Origin: Xanthomonas bonasiae
GTDB taxonomy: Bacteria; Pseudomonadota; Gammaproteobacteria; Xanthomonadales; Xanthomonadaceae
Assembly: GCF_017163705.1 (NCBI RefSeq)
Contig: NZ_JAFIWB010000001.1
Location: 1-64,000, forward strand
Length of the DNA stretch: 64,000 nucleotides
Direction: 5' to 3'
Shown: in pieces, positions 22,036-31,871 of the stretch
Numbering within the stretch: the stretch's first letter is position 1
Layout of the letters: the number at the start of each line of letters is the position of its first letter
Program-made: the position numbers and the translations under genes
The notes under the pieces: model-generated
What the model saw: the letters and a program-made list of their open reading frames with translations, nothing else
What the model was told of the DNA's origin: nothing
Databases searched by the model: none

Positions 22036-25000
22036 GGTTCTCGCGCTCTTCGCTGCCGACCGCCTGCGCCTGCTGGACCCATTGCCGCAATTGCAGGTGT
22101 TCGCTGATCTGGGCGATCGTGGGCGCCTTGAAGATCGTTCCCAATTCGATACTCATGCCAAGCCTGGCCCGCAGCTTCCCCGGGATCTGCGTCACCAGCA
22201 GCGAGTCGCCGCCAAGGAAGAAGAAATTGTCGTGGATGCCGATCTGGTTCATGCCGAGCAATCCCTTCCAGATCTCCACCAACACTTCTTCCAGCTCGTT
22301 CGTCGGCGCGACGTACTCGCTGTCGATCTCGGGACGGTCGTTCCACTGGTCAGACGCGTCATTGCCCGTCTCCGTCGCGTAATGTTCCATCGCCCGGCGG
22401 AAGTCACGCTTGCTCACCATCACCTGTGCCGGCGCGCTGGCCGAGAGGATCATCAGCAGCGCTTCGACGCCTTCCTGTGGCGCGATGCCCTCGGCGTCAT
22501 CGGCTCCACGCGCACGCACGACGGCTTCGTCCGGCCTATCCGCGGCCTCGCCCGGCATCGCCGCAGCATCTGCGACCCGGCGGATCGAGAACCCTTCGAC
22601 CTCTCCAAGACGGGCGCCGTTCGGCGCGTAGAGGGTGACGTCCAGCACCACGATCTCGTCGTCGACCGCGCGCTCGCCCTTGATCGCCACGTGGGCGAGC
22701 AACGTGCCTGGCAGCGTCGCCACCATGCTCAGCTGCTGGTAGCCCAGCGGCAAGAACCGCTGTTGCGCGGAATCCTCGGCTTCGGAATGCAGCCAGAGCG
22801 CATTAGCCACGCCGGTGGCCAGATCGGCCAGCGCAGGGTGGAATACGTAGTCGCGCAGGTCGTGAGCGTAGGCATCGGGCAGGCGCAATTCGATCAGCGC
22901 CTCTCGCTCAGCGGCCTCGACCCGCAACAGCGACTCCCAGCGCCCGCGCAACGACAGCCATTCCCCCCGCGGCAAGCCGTCGCCGGCGCGACCGGCGAAG
23001 TCCCAGACGCGTTGTGCGCAGCGCGCACGCAGCGCCGCCAGGTCGTCCGCGCAGCCTTGCCCCACCCGCCCACTCTGCACGGCCGGCACCAGCGCACCGA
23101 TCACGCCGTCGTCCCAGCGTCCCTGTGTCGATTGGCGCTGCACACGCAGCCGAAACCCATCACCGTCGGCTGCCAACTTCAGCCGGAACGCCGTACCCGC
23201 CACCGGATCCACCGGCATCGGCGCCAAGAACAGCAGATCGCGCACCGTCGCCGCCCTGCCCGGCCGCACCTGCTCCCACGCGGCCAGGATCATCTCCAGC
23301 ACCGCCGTTCCCGGCACCACCGGCAGGCCCTGAATTCGGTGCTCATCGACGATCCAGTGCCGCTGCGGATGCAGGTGTGTGGCGAACTCGTACCCGCCGT
23401 CCTGAAGCGTCCACATCCTGTCCAGCAAAGGATGCGTCAGCTCGCGGGCCTCGCCGACCTGTTCGGCGGCGCCGGCACCGAACAGACCGGCGCGCGCGGC
23501 CATGCCTACCTCGGTCCAGCCATCCCAGTCGATCGATATCACCGGCACGCCTGTACGCGACCAGTCGCTTGCCGCAAGATCCATCGAGGCGTTGGCGCCG
23601 CAGTAGTCGACCTGCCCGGAACCGCCAATGACGCCGAACAGCGACGCATGCAGCACGACCAGGTCCAGCGCATCGCCGCCAAACACCCGGCGCAGCACAT
23701 GGGTACCGCGGACCTTGGGTTCGAGCACCGCGGCGGCCACCTCGCGCGTCTTCAACTGCATGATGCCGCCGCCGGACACGCCAGCGGCATGCATGATCCC
23801 ATCGATTCCGCCAAAGCGCTGGTGGATCTTTTCGCGCAACGCGCGCATCTGAGACTCGTCGGTGACGTCGACCGCCTCCACCAGCACCTGCGCGCCCAGC
23901 GACTCCAGGCGCCGTACCAAGCGGATACGCTCGCTGGTGGCGTCGTCGTGAGCATGCTCGGCCATCCAGCTGCTCCATTCCGTCGGCGGCGGCAGGCCAT
24001 TGCGACCGGTCAGCACCAGACGCGCGCGGAACTCGCGCGCGAGCCGTTCGGCGAAGACCAGGCCCAGACCGCCCAGGCCGCCGGTGATCAGGTAGACGCC
24101 CTCATTCCTGAATGCCGGACGGACCTCAGCCGCGCGCCCGAGCGTGGGATCCCAACGCTCGTTCTCCAGTTCGAACCGGTGGGTTCCGCGATACGCCACG
24201 CTGCGCCCCGGCTCGCCTGTCAACGCCAATTCCCTGAGCACCTGCCCGACCAACCGCGCATGGTCTCCGGCCGGCACGTCGAGGTGACGCGCGCGGATCG
24301 ATGGCTGCTCGTAGCCGACCACCCGCACCGGCCCCAGTACTGCGCCCTTGGGCGGATCCATCGGCTCCTCGCCGCTGACGTCGGCCAGCCCGCTGGACAG
24401 CACGTCCAGTCCGATCTCGCCCGCGTCGGGCAGCTGCCCCAGCGCCTGCACCAGGTGCAGCAGACTGTAGAAACCCAGGTCGTAGGCGCGGTCCACGTCG
24501 CCGCCAACATCGTCGGCACACCATGCATGCAGGATTCGCGTGGGCCGCAACCCGCAGGCGTCGAGATCCATCAGCAACCGCGTGTAGTCCTCGGCGTGCC
24601 CGGCGCGGATGGTCGCGACGGCGTCATGACGGCCCCAGGCATAGGCTTCGCCTTCATGCACCAGCGTGATCGCCTGGTCGACGGCGGCCAGCGCCGCACC
24701 GATGCGCTCGGCCAGCCCGCGCCGGTCGGCGAACAGCAGCCACTGCGCGCCTGCCTCGAACGTCGCGGGCGCCGGTGGCGGCGTGCGTCTCCAGACCGCG
24801 ATGCGGTACCACTCTTCGGGCGGCAGCACGCCCGTCGCCGGCGGCAAGCCTGGTTCAGCCGAAGCCCGGTAATCGATCCAGTAGCGCTTGCGCTCCAGCG
24901 GATAGGTGGGCAATTCGACGCGACGCCCGCCCCCGCCAGCGTCGTCCAGCGCGGCCCAATCCATCGACGCACCGTACGTCCATAGCGCGGCGACGGCCCC

Positions 25001-27547
25001 GCGCATCGCGTAAGTCGCATCCAACTGCTGGCGTGGATGGCCGAGCGAGGAAATCGTGTCGGGCTTGCGATCGCCGCCGAGCTGGCGCAGGAATTGCGAC
25101 AGGGTCGCGCCTGGGCCAACCTCCAGATGCACTCGATCGTGATCGGCGGCGAGCAGACGCGCGCCTTCGGCGAAGCGCACGGTGCCCCGCAGGTGACGGG
25201 ACCAGTAGCCCCCCGAAGTCGCCTGCTCCGGTTTGATCCAGTCGCCGGTGACATTGGAAACGTAGGGGATGGTCGGGGCCTGCAACGCCATCCCTTCGAA
25301 CTCGCGCTCGAATTGCGCCAGGATCGGTTCCATCATCGCTGAGTGGAATGCATGCGAGGTACGCAAGCGACGCACCTCCACCGCCTGCTCCTGCAGGCGG
25401 GCCTCCAGCGCGGCGATCGCATCCGCTGGCCCCGACAGCACGGACGATTGCAACGTGTTGACAGCGGCCAGGTCGATGCCGTTGCCCAGGTAGGCACTCA
25501 CATCGGACTCGCCCAGCGGGACCGAGATCATGTCGCCCGCAGGCAGCGATTGCATCAGCCGCCCACGCACAGCAATCAGGCGAAGCGCGTCGGCCAGTTC
25601 GAAGACGCCGGCCAGGCTCGCCGCCACATACTCGCCGACGCTGTGGCCGATCATCGCTGACGGGGTTACGCCCCAGGATTTCCACAGGGCGGCCAGAGCC
25701 CAGGACACGCTGAACAGCGCCGGCTGGGTGATCCAGGTCTCGTCCAGGCGCGCCGCGACCGCTTCGGCGTCCGTCTCTGAGGGATACAGAATTTCGAGCA
25801 AATCCAGGCCCAGGTGCGGGCGCAGCAAGTGCGCGCACTCGCGCAGCGCGGACGCGAACACCGGCTCGTCGCGGTAGAGCGACGCCGCCATCCCGACCTT
25901 CTGCGCGCCTTGGCCCGGGAACAGGAAGACCACCGGGCGCCCGCTGGACACTTCCACCCGGCGGCGCGCGGACTTGTCGAGCCCACGCAGCGCAGCGACC
26001 GCTTCTTCGCGACGGGAGGCCACGACCGCCGAACGCCACGCGTAAGCTTCGCGCCCGCGCTGCAGGGTGAAGGCCACATCGCGCAGGTCGGCCGCCGCCC
26101 CGCCTTCCAGATAGTCGGCCAGCCGTCTTTCGACCCGCGAGAGCGCGACTTCGCTCTTCGCCGACAATGGCAACACCAAGCAGGACGAGTGCGCTGGACG
26201 CTCCGCATCATCGACATATTCCTCCATCACCACATGCGCATTGGTGCCGCCCACACCGAAAGCGCTGACGCCGCCACGGCGCGGCACTTCGCCGCAATCC
26301 CACTCGCGCAACTCTGTATTGACGAAGAACGGGCTGGAGAGAAAATCGATGCGCGGATTGGGCGTGTGGAAATTGATCGAGGGCGGGATGCGCCGGTGCC
26401 GCATCGCCATCGCCATCTTGATGAGGCCACCGATCCCCGCAGCCGCATCCATGTGTCCGACATTCGGCTTGAGCGTACCCAGCGCACAGTAACCGCTGCG
26501 CTGGCTGTGCTGACGATAGGCGTCGGTCAACGCAGAGTGCTCGATCGGATCGCCGATCACGGTGCCGGTGCCATGGCTTTCCACATAGCTGATCGAATCA
26601 GCGCGGACATCGGCGAACGACATCGCCTCGAGGATCACATTGCGTTGGCCTTCGAAACTCGGCGCGGTGAAGCCGACCTTGTCGTCGCCGGAGTTATTAA
26701 TAGCGCTTCCACGGATCACCGCGCAGATGGTATCGCCGTCGGCGACTGCATCCTCCAGGCGCTTCAGCACGATCGCACCAGCGCCATTGGAGAACACGGT
26801 ACCCTTGGCTTCCGCATCGAATGCGCAGACCTTGCCCACTGGCGAGGTCATGTCACCATCCTGGTGCAGGTAGCCGCTCGGCGAGGCAAGTTCCAGACGC
26901 GCCGCGCCGGCAACCGCGGTGTCGCACTCATAGTCCAGCAAAGACTTGCAGGCCAGATGGACCGCGACCAGCGAGGTGGCGCAGGCCGATTCCACATACA
27001 GGCTGGGACCTCGCAGGTTCAGCCGATGGGAAATCCTCGTGCACACGTAGGACTTCATGTTGCCGAGCATCACCTGCATCTCGCGCGACAGGCTGCCGTC
27101 GACGGGCTCGAGTGGGTTGGCCGCCCACGGGCGCGCGTTGTGGATCAGATAGTTAAGCGAACCCGTTCCGCCGAAGACCCCGGTGCGTCCTCCATAGGAC
27201 GAGAAGCCGAAGCCGGAGCGTTCCAGCGCCTCGTGCGCGCATTCGAGCAGTATCCGGTGCTGCGGATCGATGCACTCGGCTTCGCCAGGCGTGGTTCCGA
27301 AGAAGGCCGAATCGAAGGAGTCGATGCCTTCCGGGCCGCCGTACACCGGTACGTAACCTGGCAACTGGCGAACCTTGCGGCTTACGCCGGCCACGTCGAG
27401 TTCTTCTGGAGACACGGGTCGCAGCGATGCAACGCCGTCGCACAGGTTCTGCCAGAACGCCTCAGGAGAATTTGCCCCGGGAAATCGACACGCCATTCCA
27501 ACGATGGCGATGGCGCCCTGAACGTGCGTAAGTTCGCTTGACTTCAC
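22016..27547 (-). CDS. type I PKS module, KS-AT-KR-DH-ACP
   Basis: A single-module PKS of 1843 residues starting at a GTG. The KS domain (about 13-440) has the active cysteine in ESACATSL and histidines in HGTGT and PNVGHMD. The AT (about 540-860) has GHSVGEYVAA and SHAFHS, the pattern of malonyl-CoA-specific ATs. A structural KR half and the catalytic KR (GGLGGLG, Ser, Tyr and Asn in the ASLFG to DYCGAN stretch) lie at about 1150-1340. The DH follows at about 1380-1640, with H-x3-G-x4-P in DEHRIQGLPVVPG and the Asp of HPALAD. The ACP (GGDSLL) ends the protein. Placing DH after KR is not the usual order. It most likely adds one malonyl unit to the ACP-bound starter. Confidence 0.92.
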   Translation of the reverse strand: MKSSELTHVQGAIAIVGMACRFPGANSPEAFWQNLCDGVASLRPVSPEELDVAGVSRKVRQLPGYVPVYGGPEGIDSFDSAFFGTTPGEAECIDPQHRILLECAHEALERSGFGFSSYGGRTGVFGGTGSLNYLIHNARPWAANPLEPVDGSLSREMQVMLGNMKSYVCTRISHRLNLRGPSLYVESACATSLVAVHLACKSLLDYECDTAVAGAARLELASPSGYLHQDGDMTSPVGKVCAFDAEAKGTVFSNGAGAIVLKRLEDAVADGDTICAVIRGSAINNSGDDKVGFTAPSFEGQRNVILEAMSFADVRADSISYVESHGTGTVIGDPIEHSALTDAYRQHSQRSGYCALGTLKPNVGHMDAAAGIGGLIKMAMAMRHRRIPPSINFHTPNPRIDFLSSPFFVNTELREWDCGEVPRRGGVSAFGVGGTNAHVVMEEYVDDAERPAHSSCLVLPLSAKSEVALSRVERRLADYLEGGAAADLRDVAFTLQRGREAYAWRSAVVASRREEAVAALRGLDKSARRRVEVSSGRPVVFLFPGQGAQKVGMAASLYRDEPVFASALRECAHLLRPHLGLDLLEILYPSETDAEAVAARLDETWITQPALFSVSWALAALWKSWGVTPSAMIGHSVGEYVAASLAGVFELADALRLIAVRGRLMQSLPAGDMISVPLGESDVSAYLGNGIDLAAVNTLQSSVLSGPADAIAALEARLQEQAVEVRRLRTSHAFHSAMMEPILAQFEREFEGMALQAPTIPYVSNVTGDWIKPEQATSGGYWSRHLRGTVRFAEGARLLAADHDRVHLEVGPGATLSQFLRQLGGDRKPDTISSLGHPRQQLDATYAMRGAVAALWTYGASMDWAALDDAGGGGRRVELPTYPLERKRYWIDYRASAEPGLPPATGVLPPEEWYRIAVWRRTPPPAPATFEAGAQWLLFADRRGLAERIGAALAAVDQAITLVHEGEAYAWGRHDAVATIRAGHAEDYTRLLMDLDACGLRPTRILHAWCADDVGGDVDRAYDLGFYSLLHLVQALGQLPDAGEIGLDVLSSGLADVSGEEPMDPPKGAVLGPVRVVGYEQPSIRARHLDVPAGDHARLVGQVLRELALTGEPGRSVAYRGTHRFELENERWDPTLGRAAEVRPAFRNEGVYLITGGLGGLGLVFAERLAREFRARLVLTGRNGLPPPTEWSSWMAEHAHDDATSERIRLVRRLESLGAQVLVEAVDVTDESQMRALREKIHQRFGGIDGIMHAAGVSGGGIMQLKTREVAAAVLEPKVRGTHVLRRVFGGDALDLVVLHASLFGVIGGSGQVDYCGANASMDLAASDWSRTGVPVISIDWDGWTEVGMAARAGLFGAGAAEQVGEARELTHPLLDRMWTLQDGGYEFATHLHPQRHWIVDEHRIQGLPVVPGTAVLEMILAAWEQVRPGRAATVRDLLFLAPMPVDPVAGTAFRLKLAADGDGFRLRVQRQSTQGRWDDGVIGALVPAVQSGRVGQGCADDLAALRARCAQRVWDFAGRAGDGLPRGEWLSLRGRWESLLRVEAAEREALIELRLPDAYAHDLRDYVFHPALADLATGVANALWLHSEAEDSAQQRFLPLGYQQLSMVATLPGTLLAHVAIKGERAVDDEIVVLDVTLYAPNGARLGEVEGFSIRRVADAAAMPGEAADRPDEAVVRARGADDAEGIAPQEGVEALLMILSASAPAQVMVSKRDFRRAMEHYATETGNDASDQWNDRPEIDSEYVAPTNELEEVLVEIWKGLLGMNQIGIHDNFFFLGGDSLLVTQIPGKLRARLGMSIELGTIFKAPTIAQISEHLQLRQWVQQAQAVGSEERENREEGAI

Positions 27548-27573
27548 ATTACCCCCGAAAGCACTCGTAGCGT

Positions 27574-27948
27574 TCAGCCATTGCGGATTTTGTTTTTCTG
27601 TTCCAGCGCGATGCGGCGGCGCGCGCCGAAGTCCGCTTGCGCCTGGTCGCGATCGGAAGGCGCCAGCGCCTGCCCCAGATATTCGGCCAACAGACGCACT
27701 GTGGAATAGCGGAACAGATCAATCGCGCCCAGGCGCCGCACGTCGCCTTCGGCCACGCCGCTGCCTACGAAGCGCTTCTTTAGCGCGGCATCCAGTTCCA
27801 GAGCATTGACCGAACTGAGCCCCAGCCCGCCGCCGAACAGCGACATGTCCGAGTCGATCTCTTCCGGCGCGATATCTTCCAACCCAAGTTCACTGACGAT
27901 CAGCTTCTTTATTTCCTGCTCCATCCACTTCATGTCGTGCGCTTGCAT
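27574..27948 (-). CDS. free-standing acyl carrier protein
   Basis: A 124-residue protein with an ACP of about 85 residues and a charged tail. The attachment serine is in GLGLSSVNALEL. This motif and the preceding FGGGLG resemble carrier proteins of aryl polyene loading systems rather than NRPS carriers. GGAG precedes the ATG. It sits between the PKS and the lyase/ligase genes, so it probably holds the aryl starter that the ligase activates. Confidence 0.88.
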   Translation of the reverse strand: MQAHDMKWMEQEIKKLIVSELGLEDIAPEEIDSDMSLFGGGLGLSSVNALELDAALKKRFVGSGVAEGDVRRLGAIDLFRYSTVRLLAEYLGQALAPSDRDQAQADFGARRRIALEQKNKIRNG

Positions 27949-28001
27949 CAGTGCTCCACAAAATTAGAGGGAATCCGCACAGGCCGTTGCGCCAAGCAGG
28001 C

Positions 28002-29564
28002 TCACACGTACAAGCCCCAACGCTCTTGCCGCAGGTCCTGCAGCAACCCAAGCATCTCCACATCGAGCGCGCGGTCCTCATCAACAATCGCGATACGTTC
28101 GGACAAGTCCTTCAGCATCAAGGCTGCTTCGCCCTGCAGTTGGGTGCCAGGCGACACCCGCTGACGCAGCGCGATGCCCTGCCGTGCGGCAATCAGCATC
28201 GCCACTACCACCTGCTCGGTCAGCTCCAGTACCCGCAGGCAATCGCGCGCTGCGATCGTGCCCATGCTTACCTTGTCCTGGTTGTGGCATTCGGTGGAGC
28301 GTGAGAACACCGAGGCTGGCATGGTTTGCTTGAGCGCTTCCGCGGTCCACGCCGATACGCTGATCTGCAAGGCTTTCAGGCCGTGATTGATCGACACACG
28401 CGGACCAACGGAGCCCGAAAGGTTGGCTGGCAGGCCGTGGCTGTAGCGAGCATCCACCAACAGCGCAAGCTGCCGGTCGAGCAGGTCGGCGACGTTGGCG
28501 ACCACGTTTTTCAAAGAGTCCATCGCAAACGCAATGTGGCCGCCGTAGAAGTGACCCCCATGGAGGATGCGGCCACGCGCAGGGTCGATCAGCGGGTTGT
28601 CGTTGGCACTGTTCAGCTCGGTTTCGATCAGTTGGCGCAGAAAAGGCAGCGCATCCTGCAATACGCCAATCACATGCGGCGCGCACCGCAGCGAGTAGCG
28701 GTCCTGCAAGCGTTGCTCGTTGCGCAACTCTCGTTCGCTCTTCAAGTCCTCGCGCAGGCGCTTGGCGATTGTCATCTGACCCGGGTGGGGTTTGGCAGCG
28801 AACAATACTTCGTCGAAGTGATGCGCATTGCCGGCGGTGGCGACCACGTTGTACGCAGTCAGACGCGTAGCGAGGCGGCAAACGTAATCGGCGCGTTTCC
28901 AGGCCAGACAGGCCAGGCCGGTCATCACCGCAGTGCCGTTCATGATCGCCAAGCCTTCCTTGGGGCGCAGGCGCAGCGGCGCCATGCCGATGTCGGCGAG
29001 CGCCTCGGCGGCAGGGCGGCGCGCGCCCTTGTAGAGGACCTCGCGCTCGCCACACAACACCGCGGCCACGTAGGACAGCGGTGTCAGATCGCCGCTTGCG
29101 CCTACCGAACCTTCGGCCGGAATCAGCGGCAACACGTCATGACGCAGCAGGCTGGCCAAGTTTTCCAGCAACTGCGGGCTCACCCCGGACACGCCGTAGG
29201 CCAGAGACGCCAAGCGCGCGGCGAGCACCGCACGGGTTTCGTCGGCGTCGAGGAACCGACCGAGACCGCAGCCATGGTAGGTGAACAAATGATGCGGCAG
29301 CTCGGCCACCAGGTCGGCAGGCACAGACACGGTACACGAATCACCGTAACCGGTGGTCACGCCATAGATCACCCCATTATCGGCGAGCATACGGTCCAGA
29401 AAGCCTGCGCCGTCCGCAATCTTCTTCTGGAATTCTGGGTCCTGACTGACCTGCGCGACGCGGCGCCGCGCTGCCAAGTCCCCCACGTCTTCGATCCGCA
29501 AACTTCCCGCGCCGAAGATAACGTTATTGGAATTCTCGATTTCTACAGGTGCAGATAGGTTCAT
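28002..29564 (-). CDS. MIO ammonia-lyase/aminomutase, aromatic amino acid
   Basis: A 520-residue enzyme of the MIO family. The Ala-Ser-Gly triad that forms the prosthetic group is at about 156-158 (GASGDLTPL), and the catalytic tyrosine lies in YGVTTGYGDS near residue 67. The HHLFTYHGCG segment and AGNAHHFDE resemble bacterial phenylalanine/tyrosine ammonia-lyases and 2,3-aminomutases of antibiotic clusters more than histidine lyase. It would make cinnamate or coumarate, or a beta-aryl-beta-alanine, from Phe or Tyr; the sequence alone does not decide which. No hut genes are nearby. A TTG nine codons upstream could also start translation. Confidence 0.85.
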   Translation of the reverse strand: MNLSAPVEIENSNNVIFGAGSLRIEDVGDLAARRRVAQVSQDPEFQKKIADGAGFLDRMLADNGVIYGVTTGYGDSCTVSVPADLVAELPHHLFTYHGCGLGRFLDADETRAVLAARLASLAYGVSGVSPQLLENLASLLRHDVLPLIPAEGSVGASGDLTPLSYVAAVLCGEREVLYKGARRPAAEALADIGMAPLRLRPKEGLAIMNGTAVMTGLACLAWKRADYVCRLATRLTAYNVVATAGNAHHFDEVLFAAKPHPGQMTIAKRLREDLKSERELRNEQRLQDRYSLRCAPHVIGVLQDALPFLRQLIETELNSANDNPLIDPARGRILHGGHFYGGHIAFAMDSLKNVVANVADLLDRQLALLVDARYSHGLPANLSGSVGPRVSINHGLKALQISVSAWTAEALKQTMPASVFSRSTECHNQDKVSMGTIAARDCLRVLELTEQVVVAMLIAARQGIALRQRVSPGTQLQGEAALMLKDLSERIAIVDEDRALDVEMLGLLQDLRQERWGLYV

Positions 29565-29613
29565 CGCGGGCACTTTGAGAAGGAAGGGCAACCTGGCACG
29601 GCAGTAGCCGGGT

Positions 29614-30987
29614 TCAGGGGGAGGTCAGTTCGAACAAATCGCGTAACGCATGCTGAGTAACTTTGCCTTGGGCATTGACCGGTAGCGCCGAGACATAACG
29701 CCATCGCTGCGGTTGCAGCGTCGCATCGTGACTGGAGGCGAGCGAACTCTTGAGCATCTGGGTGAAGCGCCAGCGCCCCTCTGACTGCAACCGGGACCAG
29801 CCATCCGCGCTAGGGACGACCACTGCGGCAAGTTCGGTGCGCGCTCCGGTCAGAACAAGCACGCGTGCGTCCTCGACCGCGGTGTTCGCAGAGATCGCCG
29901 CATCCAGCGCGGTAAGCGATACCCGTCGATCCTCGAACTTGACGATGCGGTCGCCACGGCCAACCAGGCGGAAGCCTCCGGCGCCGTCGCTTTCGGCTAA
30001 ATCCTCGCTGCGAAACCATTGCGCATCCGCAAGGAATGGCGAACGCACTTCCAGCCGGCCTTCGACGAGATTCCACTCCACGCCAGGCAGCGGCTTCCAG
30101 GTCGCCATGCCACTGCGGCGGCGCGAGGCGATACCTCCGGTCTCGCTGCTGCCATATATCTCGATCGCCTCCATGCCAAGCGTTGCGCACGCGTGGGCAG
30201 CGGCGTCCTCGTCAAGCGCACCGCCGGAGGAAAAAACCGCACGCAGCCGAGCGCGTGCCGACGACCAGTCCACCTCTACCGGCAATCGCTTGAGGTGCGC
30301 GGGGCTGGTCACAAGCACGCTGTGGCCTTGGCCAAGGGCATGTGACAGCTGCTCGTAAAAGAAAAGGCGCGAGCCAAATGGACGCCCCGCCGCAAGCGGC
30401 CACAGCACGCGAAACAGAAGTCCGTAGATGTGCTGATGGGAGACAGTGCCATACACCGCAGTCGCCTCAGGCGCAGCATCGACATCGCACACTTCGGCGA
30501 AGCGAGACTCGAGCGCCCGAACTTCCTCGCCGAGCTGGCGCAGGCGCTTGTCGAGCGCAACGGGGTCCCCGGTGGAACCAGAGGTGTAAACCGCCAATCC
30601 AGTCCGTTCGACGTCCAAGGGAGACCAATCGGGCGGATCGACCTGATACGGATCAGGCGGCGTGAGCGGCTCGAACTCCGCCGGCAGATCGCCGGCGTAC
30701 CCATCGACACGCCCACGCATGCTCGACAGCGTCGCAGGCAGATTGTCGCTACACAGATAGACATACTTGTCCGCGTGCCACGCGCCAAACAATGCCGCCG
30801 CAAAGGCGAGACCGTCGTCGAAGTACAGCGCCCAATTCTTCCCGGCGCGGGCGGCAAACACATCCCGCCATGCAGCGACATGGCGACGGAACTCAGCATG
30901 CGTCACCAGCCTGCCGTCGACGAGCGCAGCCACGCGCGAATCGCAAGTACTGGCAGCAATGGCATGCACCGGCAGGAACTTCTGCAT
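29614..30987 (-). CDS. AMP-dependent aryl/acyl acid ligase
   Basis: A 457-residue member of the adenylate-forming enzymes, shorter than NRPS A domains. It has the A3 loop YTSGSTGDP, A5 YGSSETGG, GRGDRIVKFEDRRVS in the hinge region and the A10 lysine in NAQGKV. Its overall look is that of the acyl synthetases in aryl polyene clusters. I infer that it activates the product of the neighbouring MIO enzyme and loads it on the free ACP. The ATG at 30987 is chosen for the AAGGA eight bases upstream; ATGs at 30996 and 31008 are in frame. Confidence 0.85.
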   Translation of the reverse strand: MQKFLPVHAIAASTCDSRVAALVDGRLVTHAEFRRHVAAWRDVFAARAGKNWALYFDDGLAFAAALFGAWHADKYVYLCSDNLPATLSSMRGRVDGYAGDLPAEFEPLTPPDPYQVDPPDWSPLDVERTGLAVYTSGSTGDPVALDKRLRQLGEEVRALESRFAEVCDVDAAPEATAVYGTVSHQHIYGLLFRVLWPLAAGRPFGSRLFFYEQLSHALGQGHSVLVTSPAHLKRLPVEVDWSSARARLRAVFSSGGALDEDAAAHACATLGMEAIEIYGSSETGGIASRRRSGMATWKPLPGVEWNLVEGRLEVRSPFLADAQWFRSEDLAESDGAGGFRLVGRGDRIVKFEDRRVSLTALDAAISANTAVEDARVLVLTGARTELAAVVVPSADGWSRLQSEGRWRFTQMLKSSLASSHDATLQPQRWRYVSALPVNAQGKVTQHALRDLFELTSP

Positions 30988-31016
30988 TTCGAACATCCTT
31001 GTTCTCATGAACCAAC

Positions 31017-31871
31017 TTAGGTTGCTGTCGTGAACGCGTTGCGCCATTGGCGCTCATCGTCGGCAGCTATTGCTCCGGTTGCGCCGCAGCGATTGCCTAC
31101 ATCTCTCGCCAACGCGGCCATGATGTCCACCATTCGATCCCGCACCACGTTTTTCGACTCCCTCTGGAGGTAAAAGTGCCCACCAGGGTAAATCTCGGAG
31201 CGGAACTGCGCAGTGTGCGTCTTCCACGCCAGAACAGTCTGGATATCAACATGAGGATCGTCCCTGCCCCCGAAAGCCAGGATGGGCACGTGGCGCAGTG
31301 GCGCGCCGGAATATCGGTAATTGAATGCCATTTCCAAGTCGTTTCGCAGCACCGCCACCACCAAGTCCAACAACTCCTCGTTCTGGAGCAGTTCGTCCGG
31401 TGTTCCGTTCAATTCCCGCAGTGCGTCAATGAATTGTTCACGCGGAAGATCAAATAGCCGCCGCGTATACGGCAGGTGTGGCGCTTGCTTTGCCGACACA
31501 ATCAGCTGACTCGGGCATGGCAACTTCGCCGCAGCCAATGCGCGCGCCAGTTCGTAGGCAACGATCGCGCCAAGGCTATGGCCGAAGAAAACGAAGGGCT
31601 TATCGGTGCAAGCCGCAAACACCGGCACCAAACGTTCCACCAGACGCGGCAACGACGCTTCGAGCGGCTCTGTCATACGCCTCGCGCGGCCCGGCGTTTC
31701 CAAAATGCATAGCTCGACCTCGGCCGGCATCGCATTTGCCCATTGCCTGAAGACAGGATCGGTGCTGCTGCCCCCCGCATAAGGAAAGCAGAACAGCCTC
31801 ACTGACGCGCGTTCCCGTTTGTACGGGACAGGCAGCCAAGCGTCAGGCCAATTGCTAGTTCGATGCCGCAT
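31017..31871 (-). CDS. type II thioesterase
   Basis: A 284-residue alpha/beta hydrolase of the GrsT/RifR type: FCFPYAGGSS near the start, the nucleophile elbow GHSLG, an acidic residue in GGRDDP and a histidine in GGHFYL. Such enzymes clear misloaded or stalled carrier proteins. AGGGA before the ATG at 31871 supports that start; the frame is open further up but the extra sequence is not thioesterase-like. It is the first gene of the operon and the only thioesterase in view. It probably edits rather than releases the product. Confidence 0.9.
   Translation of the reverse strand: MRHRTSNWPDAWLPVPYKRERASVRLFCFPYAGGSSTDPVFRQWANAMPAEVELCILETPGRARRMTEPLEASLPRLVERLVPVFAACTDKPFVFFGHSLGAIVAYELARALAAAKLPCPSQLIVSAKQAPHLPYTRRLFDLPREQFIDALRELNGTPDELLQNEELLDLVVAVLRNDLEMAFNYRYSGAPLRHVPILAFGGRDDPHVDIQTVLAWKTHTAQFRSEIYPGGHFYLQRESKNVVRDRMVDIMAALARDVGNRCGATGAIAADDERQWRNAFTTAT

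Noticed and set aside
28002-29564. Histidine ammonia-lyase of a hut operon
   Set aside because: The MIO motif context (DLTPLSYVA, YHGCG, AGNAHHFDE) and the cluster setting fit aromatic lyases/aminomutases. No hutU, hutI or hutG is nearby.
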